64,000 nt of DNA, from the NCBI GenBank assembly GCA_017881265.1, contig JADGRA010000016.1, forward strand, positions 92,494-156,493, read 5' to 3'. Source of the DNA: Myxococcaceae bacterium (GTDB lineage: Bacteria > Myxococcota > Myxococcia > Myxococcales > Myxococcaceae). The notes below the pieces were generated by a model. It saw only the letters and a program-made list of their open reading frames with translations, was not told where the DNA came from and searched no databases. The translations under genes and the position numbers were made by a program. This document shows positions 43,435 through 52,261 of the stretch, one piece after another (position 1 is the stretch's first letter; the number at the start of each line of letters is the position of its first letter).

Positions 43435-43754
43435 CGCTTGACCGACAGCCCGAAGGTTACGCTGCGCTCGGCGACGCTTCCCGCCCGAGGCCGTCGCCGC
43501 CAGCCCCCAACCCCATTCACGGCCAGGGCGAGGACAAACTAGAGACCTCCGCACGCTGCCCTGCCGGAGGCCGTGCGGGTTACCCTGGCGTTCGGCGTGC
43601 TCCGCTTTTGGCCGGGTTGGCCTGAACCCGGCTCACCGTGGTTTTCCGCGGCACGTCGCCTTGCGCCCGACTGAGGCGCTCTGGTTGACTTCGTGCAGTC
43701 GGAAGTCGCCATTTTGACCGTGGTGGGCATCGCCCCAGCCGATGCGGAGGCGCG
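43435..43754. other. 320-bp intergenic region with one strong hairpin
   Basis: No recognised gene. GCCGGGTT (43611-43618) and AACCCGGC (43625-43632) form a perfect 8-bp stem with a 6-base loop, possibly a terminator for the head-GIN gene. Immediately after that gene the minus strand encodes a short run ending SVTFGLSVKR before a stop, reminiscent of an outer-membrane protein C-terminus, but too short to call. Confidence 0.4.
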
Positions 43755-45236
43755 ATGTCGGGTGTCATGCACCGAGCTTGCTTTGCTTGGAGAGGTCCTA
43801 GCGGCAAAGCCGTTGCGGCTCTGGGCGCCATTCTGTGTCTCGCCAACTGCGCCACCACCCCAACGACGACCACCAGCCAGTCGACAGCCATCCCGAGTCA
43901 CGTCTATGCGCGGCCGCTCGACGATGTCCTGTTGCGGACGAAGGCCCTGCTCCTCGAAAAGGGCTGGCGGGTGCAAACCTCCGGAGGCTCGCTCGCCACG
44001 AACTGGCGCGCCGTCGACAAACCGGGCCCGAGGTCAGAGGAGGCCCCGGTTTCCCAACTCGCGACCAGCGGACCGAAGGTTGACCTCATCGCGTACCAGG
44101 TGGAGGGCGAACGCGTCGACGACGGGTACTGTACCCTCCGCGTTGTGCGGGTGGTGGCGACGTCGTCCGCCCTCTACTTCGGGCAAAAGAAGGGCGGGCA
44201 TCAAGTTGCACACTCATCGGAGGCGGAAGGTGTCAATCCGACTGCCGTCCACCACGGCTCGTCCTACGCTTTTGAGGATTCAGACGTCTTTCAAATAGAG
44301 GAGTTTAAGGACGAGTCGCCGGATGAGTCGGGCATCCGCACGGACGCTCCAACTGGCATGGTCGTCGGCCTGCGCCAGCGCGATGAGAAATTGGAGCTGG
44401 AAATCCAGGGGCGGATTGAGCCGCCAGTTGTCCTTGTCGAAGAGACTCCGGGAAAGGATGGGCTCGCCATCGCGGCCCCCTCCGTCGCATCGGTCGACGG
44501 GGGACCGCCAGCACCGCCCCAGGAGGGAGCCACCCCGGCCGAGCCCCCGGTGGGCCTTGTCCCTTCGCCGGTCGCCGAGGGGCGCCCGAGCGCCCTGGCC
44601 GGAATCTGGAAGGGGACCTTCACCTTCAGAGGAACCGTCACCGGTTCCTTTTCGGGGGAGGTGACTGTCGCCGTCGAAGGTGAGTCGGTCGAGGTGGATG
44701 ACTTCTGCCCCGACAACGGCGGAACGCTGAACATGCGGGGCTCCAGCAACTCCGCGGTGTGGCAGGGGAAATTCGCCTGTCCTCCCATCAAGATGAGAGC
44801 GTGCCCATCGGCTACCGTCACCTACGACTTCGTCAGGGCAGCGCTGAACCATGGAACTCTCACGGTGGCCGCCAATGGCACGGTGGACAGCGACAGCAGA
44901 TGCCATGACCCCACTGGCGATGACCTCATGCACCCAGGCGGCCCGTTCAGCGTGGCGTTCGTCGCCCAAAGGGCTGACTACGTTCACATCGCCGTGACGA
45001 AGGCGCAGCGAGAGGCGGTTTGCGTCTGGCCACGAGACTGGGAGGACTTTTCATCGAACGGGTCCATGGCCATGCCAGAGCCGCAACCAGGCGAGGCGGG
45101 CTACCTTGGAATCATCCGGGCGAAGGGAAACCGACTGACTGAAATCCAGCGGCTCTTGCGGCATTGCCGTCACGTCGTCTCGTTACATGGGCAATCCGTC
45201 TCGATGAAGCTTGCCGTGACGCGCTCGGACAAATAG
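43755..45236 (+). CDS. Large lipoprotein of unknown function
   Basis: 493 residues. Lipobox LANC near residue 32 followed by a Thr-rich linker, then an N-terminal domain (about 45-200, LDDVLLRTKALLLEKGWRV, then a YCTLRVVRVV strand), a Pro/Ala-rich linker (about 245-275) and a C-terminal domain (about 285-490) beginning GIWKGTFTFRG and containing six or more cysteines. The first region recalls assorted myxobacterial outer-membrane lipoproteins; no family recognised. Several start codons in frame; the first ATG is used. Confidence 0.65.
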   Translation: MSGVMHRACFAWRGPSGKAVAALGAILCLANCATTPTTTTSQSTAIPSHVYARPLDDVLLRTKALLLEKGWRVQTSGGSLATNWRAVDKPGPRSEEAPVSQLATSGPKVDLIAYQVEGERVDDGYCTLRVVRVVATSSALYFGQKKGGHQVAHSSEAEGVNPTAVHHGSSYAFEDSDVFQIEEFKDESPDESGIRTDAPTGMVVGLRQRDEKLELEIQGRIEPPVVLVEETPGKDGLAIAAPSVASVDGGPPAPPQEGATPAEPPVGLVPSPVAEGRPSALAGIWKGTFTFRGTVTGSFSGEVTVAVEGESVEVDDFCPDNGGTLNMRGSSNSAVWQGKFACPPIKMRACPSATVTYDFVRAALNHGTLTVAANGTVDSDSRCHDPTGDDLMHPGGPFSVAFVAQRADYVHIAVTKAQREAVCVWPRDWEDFSSNGSMAMPEPQPGEAGYLGIIRAKGNRLTEIQRLLRHCRHVVSLHGQSVSMKLAVTRSDK

Positions 45237-45340
45237 GAGACGGAAGTCGACCGCGGCGACCGAACACATGGCCGTTTCACGCTGGAGTGGCCTGCGGCTG
45301 CTCCCCAAACGGCGGTAACGAAGCCTAGCTCGTTGAACGG

Positions 45341-45679
45341 CTACGCCTGGCGCAAGGTGAAGGTATTGCCCTCGGTGTCCGCCGCGTTGGCGATAACGAC
45401 TCCCGGCGCGACCTCCAGGGACGGTCCGAGGACCCGACCGCCTGCGTGTTCCACCTCGCCGCGCGCGGCCGCTAGGTCCCTCACGACGAAGTGCAGGCCG
45501 ACGTTGCCTACCCTCGGCCCGGTGTGCAGGAACAGCGCAACGCGCACGCCGGCGATGCGTAGCGAGGTCCACTGGACAGACTCGAACAGCACCGTGGCGT
45601 CGAGCGCCGTGACGTAGAAGCGGGCGGCCCGCTGCATGTCGCGCACTTCCACGCTGAAGAATGTCTCAGTGACTTTCAC
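45341..45679 (-). CDS. VOC (glyoxalase/bleomycin-resistance) family protein
   Basis: 112 residues, the size of a single VOC protein: two beta-alpha-beta-beta-beta modules starting FFSVEVRDMQRAARFYV and ending NAADTEGNTFTLRQA, with LHFVVRDLAAAR in the middle. Metal-site residues His and Glu are plausible in the LHF and TEGN segments. Substrate unknown. GTG 45679 is chosen because the fold starts immediately; the frame to 45931 adds unrelated sequence. Confidence 0.82.
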   Translation of the reverse strand: MKVTETFFSVEVRDMQRAARFYVTALDATVLFESVQWTSLRIAGVRVALFLHTGPRVGNVGLHFVVRDLAAARGEVEHAGGRVLGPSLEVAPGVVIANAADTEGNTFTLRQA

Positions 45680-45914
45680 CCTGGGAGGGGCGACTCTGCC
45701 AGGCCTCGCCCAGGGCACGCCAACCACGTCGCGTCTTTTTGCGGCGTCTTTTTGCGGACTTGTCCGGGGCCATCGCCTCGGCCGAGAGTGCCGCCCCGCG
45801 CGGCCCGAACGACAGTGACTCCGGGAGGCGCACACTGTTCGCTGGCCCGGCAGCGATGGCTGTGACATAGCGTCCGTGGCGCCACTCCAAGCACGGAGCA
45901 GCCGGGGGAGAGCC

Positions 45915-46850
45915 ATGCGGACGTCACTCATGAGCGTCGCGGCGGCCCTGGTTTTAGTCTGCGGCTGTGGTTCCCAGAGGACGCTCGCCTCCGGGCAGCA
46001 CCCGGCTCAAATCGCTGTGGATGCGACGAGCGTCTACTGGACGGACAACGCCTTCGACAACGGTTCCACAGGCCAGATGGGTTCGGTGATGAAAGTGGCC
46101 CTGAGCGGCGGGACGCCGGCGGTGCTCGCGACCAGCCCGAACCCGATTGGCATCGCCGTGGACGCGACCAGCGTCTATTGGTCGGACTACTCGGACGGCA
46201 CCCTGAAGAAAGTCCCAAGCGCCGGCGGAGTGCCCGTCACGATTCTCGCAACCAACGGCTACATTGACTCCATCGTCGTGGATGCCACCAGCGTGTACTA
46301 CGCGGACGGTTCCTTCGTGAACTCAGTCCCACTCTCGGGCGGCACACCGGTGAGGCTTGCGACAACGACGGCCTATGGCTCTCCAGCCGTCCCTGCCATC
46401 GCCGTGGATGCGACCAGCGTCTATTTCACCGAACCCGGCTCTGTTTATCCGGCGTACACGGAAGGAAGCGTCATGAAAGTGCCGCTCACCGGTGGCACCC
46501 CGGTGATGCTCGCATCCATCACCAATCCATATTGCCTCGCCGTGGACACGACGAACGTCTATGTCAGCACTTTTCTGCCCTCCAACCCGGACAGTGCGAT
46601 CGCGACAGTGGGGCTCTCCGGTGGCACGCCAAACTTCCTGGTGACGACTCGCGCCGTGGGCGCCATCGCTGCCGAAGCAGGCGACGTCTACTGGACCGAC
46701 AGGGTTAACGCGACGGTGAAGAAAGTGTCGGTTTCGAGCGCGCCGGCGACGCTGGCGACGGGGGTCAATACGTTTGCCATCGCCGTGGATGCGACCAGCG
46801 TCTACTGGGGAGACACTGTGGCCGGAACCATCAACGCCGTCGGGCGCTAA
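45915..46850 (+). CDS. Seven-repeat YWTD-like beta-propeller lipoprotein
   Basis: 311 residues. Lipoprotein-like signal (LVLVCGCGS, cysteine near 19-21). Seven repeats of 40-47 residues, six of them carrying an [IL]-[AV]-VD-[AT]-T-[SN]-VY strand plus GG-TP-V-LA (the sixth is diverged: IAAEAGDVYWTD), consistent with a propeller. GGGGAGA precedes ATG 45915. Such proteins are expanded in myxobacteria; ligand and partners unknown. At DNA level the repeats remain very similar, which favours recombination. Confidence 0.82.
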   Translation: MRTSLMSVAAALVLVCGCGSQRTLASGQHPAQIAVDATSVYWTDNAFDNGSTGQMGSVMKVALSGGTPAVLATSPNPIGIAVDATSVYWSDYSDGTLKKVPSAGGVPVTILATNGYIDSIVVDATSVYYADGSFVNSVPLSGGTPVRLATTTAYGSPAVPAIAVDATSVYFTEPGSVYPAYTEGSVMKVPLTGGTPVMLASITNPYCLAVDTTNVYVSTFLPSNPDSAIATVGLSGGTPNFLVTTRAVGAIAAEAGDVYWTDRVNATVKKVSVSSAPATLATGVNTFAIAVDATSVYWGDTVAGTINAVGR

Positions 46851-46969
46851 TTCGCTCGAGGAAGCATTGCCCGCCGTCCCCCCGAAGCACCAGCGGTGTG
46901 CTGAGGGCGCTGCCAGCAGTACCGTCACGGTTGTGGAAGCGGCTCCCCGCTAAAGCCAGCGGGAACGGT

Positions 46970-49117
46970 CTAGGGCAAACCGGTCTCGGCCGCCAATGCG
47001 GCTGCGGTCGCCCGGAAGAGCGGCTCGGCGGAGACAGGGGCCCCGGTCGCGTGCACCATCCACAGGTCCGGTGTCACCCGGCCGAAGGAAGCTGCCCGCT
47101 CGAACTCTGCGCCACTGTGCGGGCCCTTCAGCCTCTCCTCCAACTGGAAGGCGATGAGGTGACCCAGCGGGTAGTACGGCAGGTAGAGGAAGGAGTCGAC
47201 CATGTGCGAGTAGATGGCGAGCAGTCCGGAGTCCCGTCCGCCCAGCACCGGGGCGTAGTAGCGGTTCCAGAGGTCGCGCGCGATGGCCAGCGTTGCCTCG
47301 CGCAGCTCGCCCGGAGTCGCCTCGGGATGGGCGTACAGCCAGCGCCAGACGCCGAGGTCGACCAGCGCCGCACCGGAGATTTCATAGGTCACCCAGAAGT
47401 CATTGAGGACGCGCAGCCGTTCGGCCCGGGCGTCCGGTGCGGGAAGGCCGAGCAACTCGAGGTCGCGGTTCTGAAATGTGAAGGCGAGCGCCTCGGTGAA
47501 GGCATTGCCTGGGACGCCCTGCAAGAGCGTGCTGTCGACGGAGTACAGCGAAAACACCTGCTCCACGTTGTGGCCCATCTCGTGGACGGCAATGTTGTAG
47601 CCCTTGTAGTCCATGCCGCCCGGGGAAATACGCGTACGCAGGTGCGGGAAGTCCCCACGCCGCGCAGCCTCCAGGGCGTGGCCGGAGCCGCGGGCCGGGT
47701 CGACGACAATGTGCGCGTCCAGCCAGGCGGCCTTCTGCGGGCTGAAGCCCAGCGCGCGGAGCAGCCGGGGAATGTCCTTCTTGTACGCCGCGGCATCCGG
47801 GTAGCGCTTGCGCGTCATGCCGTCCAGCTGGGCCTCGGGATACTTCGCCCGTGCGAGGAAGCCGGCGTAGTAGAGGTCCTGAGGCTCGAGCTTCCGCCCC
47901 AGGCGCTTCTCGATGAGGAGGGCCACCTGGCGCACCAGCGGCGAGGACACCACGGCCTCGAGGAGGGTCTTGATGCGCGCCTCCGGAATCTCCGTGTCGA
48001 GCTGGAAGCGGCGGTCGATTTCAGTGTGGGCGAAGGGCGAGTCCCGGTCGGTGAGGCGGGCGGCGCGGAAGCCGTCGAGCAGCACGGCGTAGCGGGTGTC
48101 CGCCTCGCGCTCCGCGCTGGCAACCACCGGCCTTACGCCGCCCCCGGTTTGCGACGCGGGTCGCTCCTCGACGTCGCCGGCGGGGGCCAGGCGCACCGTG
48201 TTGGCAACCGGGTCCCAGTCCAGGCGCGGGTCGTCGATGACGGCCGCTGGAATGTCCTGCGTCACGATGCGATTCATCGCGGCGACGAGGAGCCGCTGGC
48301 GGATGAGGCCGGCAATGCCTTCGGCGTAGTCGGCCTTAATCTGGTCCCGAAGGTTCCAGTGGCTGAGGAGGCGTTTCCCCTTGGGGAAGGGCCGCGTCCC
48401 GGCCGGGCCCACCAGGTGGTGCACCCAGAGGTTGTACCCGGCGATGTAGGCCGCGGCCCGCGCGGCGGCTGCGGCGCGCGCTCCCTCGGCGGCGCCACTC
48501 GGCCGCAGCGAGAAGCGTCGGGTGAGGCGAGCCGCCGCCCACTGGCGCCTGGTCCAGGCCGGGCCCTGGGCCACCATCTCGTCCAGCGTCGGCAGCGGCC
48601 AGTTGAGAAGCGCGACGAAGGCGATTTTCGACGCGAAGAGGTCCTCCTGAAGGTGGGCGGACGGCTCCGTGGCAGCAAGGAAGCCGTCGAGGGGCAGCTC
48701 CGGGCCGAGCTCGAGCTCGGCGCCGCTGCGCCAGGTGCGGCCGATTTCCAGGAAGTGCCCGTCGGCGGCCTCCAGGGCCTCCTCAAAGCGCGCCAGCGTC
48801 CGTTCCAAGGCGGCCGCGTCGGCAATGAATTGGGACGTCACGAAGTCGGAAAGCGTCTTCTCATCCCCGTCGCCGTCGGGCCCGGGGCGCCAGAAGGCCA
48901 GCACCTGGCGGACGCCCTGCTCGGCCCGTGCGCGCTGGCCCTCCCCGTGCTTGGCCACCAGCGCCTCCACCAGCGGGGCAGCGGAAGGCTTGGCAGCCGA
49001 GGCGGAGGCCAGCGGCCCGGCGTCGGGCCGCGCCGGGGCGGCGTCCGCCCAGGCAGTCGCGGCCAGGGCGCCAAGCAGCGCCAGGACGGTGGAACCAACA
49101 GGGCGGGCACGGGACAC
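46970..49117 (-). CDS. Exported HEXXH zinc metallopeptidase (gluzincin-like)
   Basis: 715 residues with signal peptide ending AWADA. Zinc motif VHEMGHN near residue 511 and, 26 residues after the second His, Glu in NAFTEALAF, the spacing of gluzincins such as M3. The rest does not match a family I know; large helical N-terminal domain, ordered C-terminal region ending ALAAETGLP. GTG 49117 is chosen because it begins the signal peptide with AGGAG ten bases upstream; the frame continues on to 50107 but that part is antisense to the hydrolase gene. Confidence 0.85.
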   Translation of the reverse strand: MSRARPVGSTVLALLGALAATAWADAAPARPDAGPLASASAAKPSAAPLVEALVAKHGEGQRARAEQGVRQVLAFWRPGPDGDGDEKTLSDFVTSQFIADAAALERTLARFEEALEAADGHFLEIGRTWRSGAELELGPELPLDGFLAATEPSAHLQEDLFASKIAFVALLNWPLPTLDEMVAQGPAWTRRQWAAARLTRRFSLRPSGAAEGARAAAAARAAAYIAGYNLWVHHLVGPAGTRPFPKGKRLLSHWNLRDQIKADYAEGIAGLIRQRLLVAAMNRIVTQDIPAAVIDDPRLDWDPVANTVRLAPAGDVEERPASQTGGGVRPVVASAEREADTRYAVLLDGFRAARLTDRDSPFAHTEIDRRFQLDTEIPEARIKTLLEAVVSSPLVRQVALLIEKRLGRKLEPQDLYYAGFLARAKYPEAQLDGMTRKRYPDAAAYKKDIPRLLRALGFSPQKAAWLDAHIVVDPARGSGHALEAARRGDFPHLRTRISPGGMDYKGYNIAVHEMGHNVEQVFSLYSVDSTLLQGVPGNAFTEALAFTFQNRDLELLGLPAPDARAERLRVLNDFWVTYEISGAALVDLGVWRWLYAHPEATPGELREATLAIARDLWNRYYAPVLGGRDSGLLAIYSHMVDSFLYLPYYPLGHLIAFQLEERLKGPHSGAEFERAASFGRVTPDLWMVHATGAPVSAEPLFRATAAALAAETGLP

Positions 49118-49396
49118 GGGTGGGGAACTCCTCAGGGGGGCGGACGGGACGTGTTTGGACGACGGGGTTGCCCGACACGACACCCCGAGCTGGCGGCCGC
49201 CCGTTGCCTCCCGCTTCGCGCGCCGTAAGCTTTCACCAGCTCCGAGAGCTTTGCCATGACCCCGTCCAGGGCGACGCCGCCTGCCCGCCCGAGGCGCGCC
49301 AGAAGCAGGGCCTCCGTGTGGGACTTGCCGTCCAGCCCGCGTGCCCGGTGGGCGGCCCTTGCCTCCACCCCCCACCCCTGACGGACGCTCGCTCCC

Positions 49397-50161
49397 ATGA
49401 AACGTGCCCTCTACGCCGTGCTCACCCTCGCCGTCGTCGGCTACGGCGGCCTGTGCGGGTGGCTGTACGCGTCCCAGCGCTCGCTCTTGTACCACCCGGT
49501 CCCTCGCACCGTCACCGCGCCGCAATCGACGATGCACCTGCCGGTCGACGGGGCGGACCTGGTGGTCACCGTGCGGCCGCACGCTGGTCCGAAGGCCATC
49601 CTCTACTTCGGCGGGAACGGGGAAGACGTGTCGAAGAACCTGGCCTCCTTCGACGCCTGGTTCCCGGAGCATGCCCTCTTCCTGCTTCATTACCGGGGCT
49701 ATGAGGGCAGCACGGGCCATCCCACGGAGCAGGACAACCACCGCGACGCGGCGGCACTCTTCAAGGTTGTTCAGGCCCAGCATCCCGACGTGACGCTTAT
49801 TGGCCGCAGCCTGGGCACGGGTGTGGCGGTGCGGCTGGCCAGCGAGCAACCCGCGTCCCGTCTCATCCTGGTGACGCCGTACGACAGCATCGAGGAACTG
49901 GCGGCGGCCCAGTACCCGTACATTCCCATGTCCTGGCTGCTGCTCGACAAGTATGAATCCTGGCGCTACGCGCCCAGCGTCACCGTTCATACCACCCTCA
50001 TCGAGGCGGAACGGGACGAGGTCATTCCACGCGCGAGCACCGAACGGTTGTTTTCCCGGTTCAGGAAGGGGGTGGCCTCCCTGGCCGTCCTTCCGGGGGC
50101 CAGCCACAATGGCTTGCTCGGAAACAGCAACTACGGCTCCGCGCTTCGGGCCGCGCTGTGA
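49397..50161 (+). CDS. Membrane-anchored alpha/beta hydrolase
   Basis: 254 residues. One N-terminal membrane helix (about 5-26), then an alpha/beta hydrolase of the BEM46/ABHD13 type: oxyanion-region LYFGGNGEDVSKNL, nucleophile Ser in IGRSLGTGVA, Asp in EAERDEVIP and His in PGASHNGLL. Esterase or thioesterase activity is probable. The 279-bp gap to the metallopeptidase start contains no convincing gene; a 41-residue MAKLSELVKAY frame there is not supported. Confidence 0.9.
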   Translation: MKRALYAVLTLAVVGYGGLCGWLYASQRSLLYHPVPRTVTAPQSTMHLPVDGADLVVTVRPHAGPKAILYFGGNGEDVSKNLASFDAWFPEHALFLLHYRGYEGSTGHPTEQDNHRDAAALFKVVQAQHPDVTLIGRSLGTGVAVRLASEQPASRLILVTPYDSIEELAAAQYPYIPMSWLLLDKYESWRYAPSVTVHTTLIEAERDEVIPRASTERLFSRFRKGVASLAVLPGASHNGLLGNSNYGSALRAAL

Positions 50162-50255
50162 ACGCCAACCGTCGGACGCGTCGACCGCACCCAGGCCCCC
50201 GGCTGCCCCCAGGACGAGGGCCGTCCCCTGCCGCCCGCCCAGGCCGGGGACGCGC

Positions 50256-50639
50256 GTGACGGCGGAGGAGCGCGCTCAGGTGTGGGACGTCGTGCTTCGC
50301 GAGTCTGGCAAGAAGAGTTGGGTGGTCTTCGAGTCGGGCACGTGCGTGCTTCTGCGCGAGCCGGAAGTGGACCTGGTCCAGCAAGCCACCCGACTTCTGG
50401 CGGAGTGGGGCCCGGTGCATGTGGGCACGCCGGCCGGTGACTTCAACGTCCTCAGGACGGACGCGCCCGGCTGGCTGGTCACCAGCCACCACCCGGCCAT
50501 CTTCAACTACGTCGCCCCCGAAGACGTGGAAGCGGGCGCGGGCGACCTCCTCATCGGGCTTAGCGGAAGAAACTTCCGCGACGCGGACGCCCACCGCCTG
50601 CGCGTGGTGCGGGTGCACGACGGGCGCGCCGCCTCCTGA
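50256..50639 (+). CDS. Small protein of unknown function
   Basis: 127 residues from GTG 50256 (GGGGA eight bases upstream). Compact alpha-beta protein without signal peptide: VWDVVLRESGKKSWVVFESGTCVLL, a helix VQQATRLLAEWG, then GWLVTSHHPAIFNYVAPEDV and a final strand. No family recognised. It follows the hydrolase gene by 94 bp on the same strand and converges on the acyl-CoA dehydrogenase gene with 9 bp between. Confidence 0.65.
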   Translation: MTAEERAQVWDVVLRESGKKSWVVFESGTCVLLREPEVDLVQQATRLLAEWGPVHVGTPAGDFNVLRTDAPGWLVTSHHPAIFNYVAPEDVEAGAGDLLIGLSGRNFRDADAHRLRVVRVHDGRAAS

Positions 50640-50648
50640 CCGACGGGA

Positions 50649-51794
50649 CTAGCTCGCCGCCCGCAGGACTTCGCGGGCGATGACGACACGCTGAATCTCG
50701 CTCGTCCCCTCGTAGATGGTCTGCACCCGGGCATCGCGCAGGTAGCGCTCCACCGGGAACTCATCGGTGTACCCGTAGCCTCCGTGCAGCTGCACCGCCT
50801 TGTCGCAGGCCCGGTTGGCCATCTCGCTGGCGAAGAGCTTGGCCATGGAAGCCTCCTGCGTGAAGGAACGCTGGTGCTCCTTGCACCAGGCGGCGCGCAG
50901 GGTGAGGGCCTCGGCGGCGCTGAGCTCGGTCTTGATGTTGGCCAGCATGAAGCGCACCGCCTGAAACTGTGCCAGGTGCTTTCCGAAGGCCTGTCGGTCA
51001 CGCACGTAGCGCACGGTGGCCTCCAGTGCCGCGCGCGTGACGCCGCAGGCCTGGGAGGCGATGCCGATGCGGCCCCCGTCCAGGGCCATCATGGCCAGCT
51101 TGAAGCCCTCCCCTTCCCCCCCGAGGAGGGCGGAGCCTGGAAGGACGCAGTCCTCGAAGACCAGGGGCACGGTGTTTGAGGCGCGCAGGCCGAGCTTATC
51201 CTCGGGCGGTCCCACCAACAGCCCCCGGGTCCCGCCCTCGACGATGAAGGCCGACAGTCCGCGGCTTCCCGGGGCCCCGGTGCGCGCCCACACCACCATG
51301 ACGCCGGCGTGGGCCCCGGAGGTAATCCACTGCTTGCTGCCGTTAAGCACCCAGTCCCCCCCACGCCGCGCGGCGGTGGTGGTGAGGCCGGCCGCGTCGC
51401 TCCCGCACTGCGGCTCCGACAGGGCAAAGGCCCCCGCCACGGCGTCCCCCGAGACGAGACGGCTGACGTGGGTGCGCTTCTGCTCCTCGCTGCCAAAGGC
51501 GCAGATGAGCTCGGCGCACATGTTGGTGACAGCCATGGCCACGGCGGTGGACGCGCAGGCGGCGGCCATCTCCATCATCGCCAGGGCGTAGGCGACCGCG
51601 CCGGCCTCCGCCCCGCCGTAGGCGGCCGGGACGTTGACGCCCATCAGCCCGAGGCCAGCCAATTCGCGCAGCAACTCAGCCGGGAACAGTTCCTTCCGGT
51701 CACGCTCCCGTGCCCCGGGCAGCACGCGCTCCTGGGCAAAGGTGCGCGCCGTCTGACGGACCAGCCGTTGCGTCTCGGTGAGGTTCAGGTCCAT
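50649..51794 (-). CDS. Acyl-CoA dehydrogenase
   Basis: 381 residues, standard length. FAD-binding segments FALSEPQCGSDAAG and WITSGAHAGVMVVWA, and the catalytic glutamate in [12 protein letters not shown] at the C-terminus. Introduces the alpha-beta double bond into acyl-CoA in beta-oxidation or branched-chain amino-acid breakdown. Last gene of the operon running from hbd; the TonB-like small gene sits 15 bp upstream. Confidence 0.94.
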   Translation of the reverse strand: MDLNLTETQRLVRQTARTFAQERVLPGARERDRKELFPAELLRELAGLGLMGVNVPAAYGGAEAGAVAYALAMMEMAAACASTAVAMAVTNMCAELICAFGSEEQKRTHVSRLVSGDAVAGAFALSEPQCGSDAAGLTTTAARRGGDWVLNGSKQWITSGAHAGVMVVWARTGAPGSRGLSAFIVEGGTRGLLVGPPEDKLGLRASNTVPLVFEDCVLPGSALLGGEGEGFKLAMMALDGGRIGIASQACGVTRAALEATVRYVRDRQAFGKHLAQFQAVRFMLANIKTELSAAEALTLRAAWCKEHQRSFTQEASMAKLFASEMANRACDKAVQLHGGYGYTDEFPVERYLRDARVQTIYEGTSEIQRVVIAREVLRAAS

Positions 51795-51809
51795 GCGCGC
51801 TCGTCCGCC

Positions 51810-52241
51810 CTAGTCGACGGCGTGGAGGTTGAAAGGGTACTCGACCGGGTGGCTCTTCCCGTCCGGCGGCTTGGGGAAGTGAAGCCCCGACAGGACGGCT
51901 TCCACGCACGTGTTGAGGTCTTTGTCCTTGAGGGTGGTCCCCTTCTTCTGTACCTGGGCGCCACTGACGGTGCCTGCCGGGGTGATGACGAAGTGCGTCA
52001 TCAGCCGTCCCTGCAGCTTTTGCTGCCGCAGGGCCAGCGTCTTCTCGTAGCAGTCCTGGATGTCCGTCTGGTGGGCGTGCACCACCTGGGTGATGGAGTC
52101 CGGGGTGAAGGGCAGCTGGCTCACGTCCAGGGCGGTGGTGGGCTTGGCTGCGGGCGGACCCGGCATGTCGGGGGCGAGGGCCGACCCGGCGTCGGCCCCT
52201 GCGGCGAGCGTGAAGGCCAGTAGCATCAGCGGAAGCGGCAT
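51810..52241 (-). CDS. Secreted AgmX/PglI- or TonB-type C-terminal domain protein
   Basis: 143 residues: signal peptide ending AGADA, a short linker, and one domain (about 45-140) with IQDCYEKTLALRQQKLQGRLMTHFVI split over two lines of the fold and LNTCVEAVLSGLHFPKPP, the pattern of AgmX/PglI C-terminal domains found in myxobacterial gliding and envelope proteins. A stand-alone copy lacking the usual N-terminal repeats. It is wedged between two acyl-CoA dehydrogenase genes with 15- and 20-bp gaps. Confidence 0.82.
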   Translation of the reverse strand: MPLPLMLLAFTLAAGADAGSALAPDMPGPPAAKPTTALDVSQLPFTPDSITQVVHAHQTDIQDCYEKTLALRQQKLQGRLMTHFVITPAGTVSGAQVQKKGTTLKDKDLNTCVEAVLSGLHFPKPPDGKSHPVEYPFNLHAVD

Positions 52242-52261
52242 GGGTGGGCGGACTCCTGGCG

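Noticed and set aside
43435..43540. Minus-strand stretch ending SVTFGLSVKR, like an outer-membrane protein C-terminus
   Set aside because: Only about 35 codons between stops and no upstream continuation in any frame; could be chance or a very decayed remnant.
46898..49228. 776-codon plus-strand frame opposite the HEXXH peptidase
   Set aside because: The minus strand carries signal peptide and zinc motif; the antisense frame is an artefact of GC skew.
49132..49398. 88-codon minus-strand frame in the gap before the alpha/beta hydrolase
   Set aside because: Arg/Gly-rich sequence without fold signals; overlaps the likely promoter region of two divergent genes.
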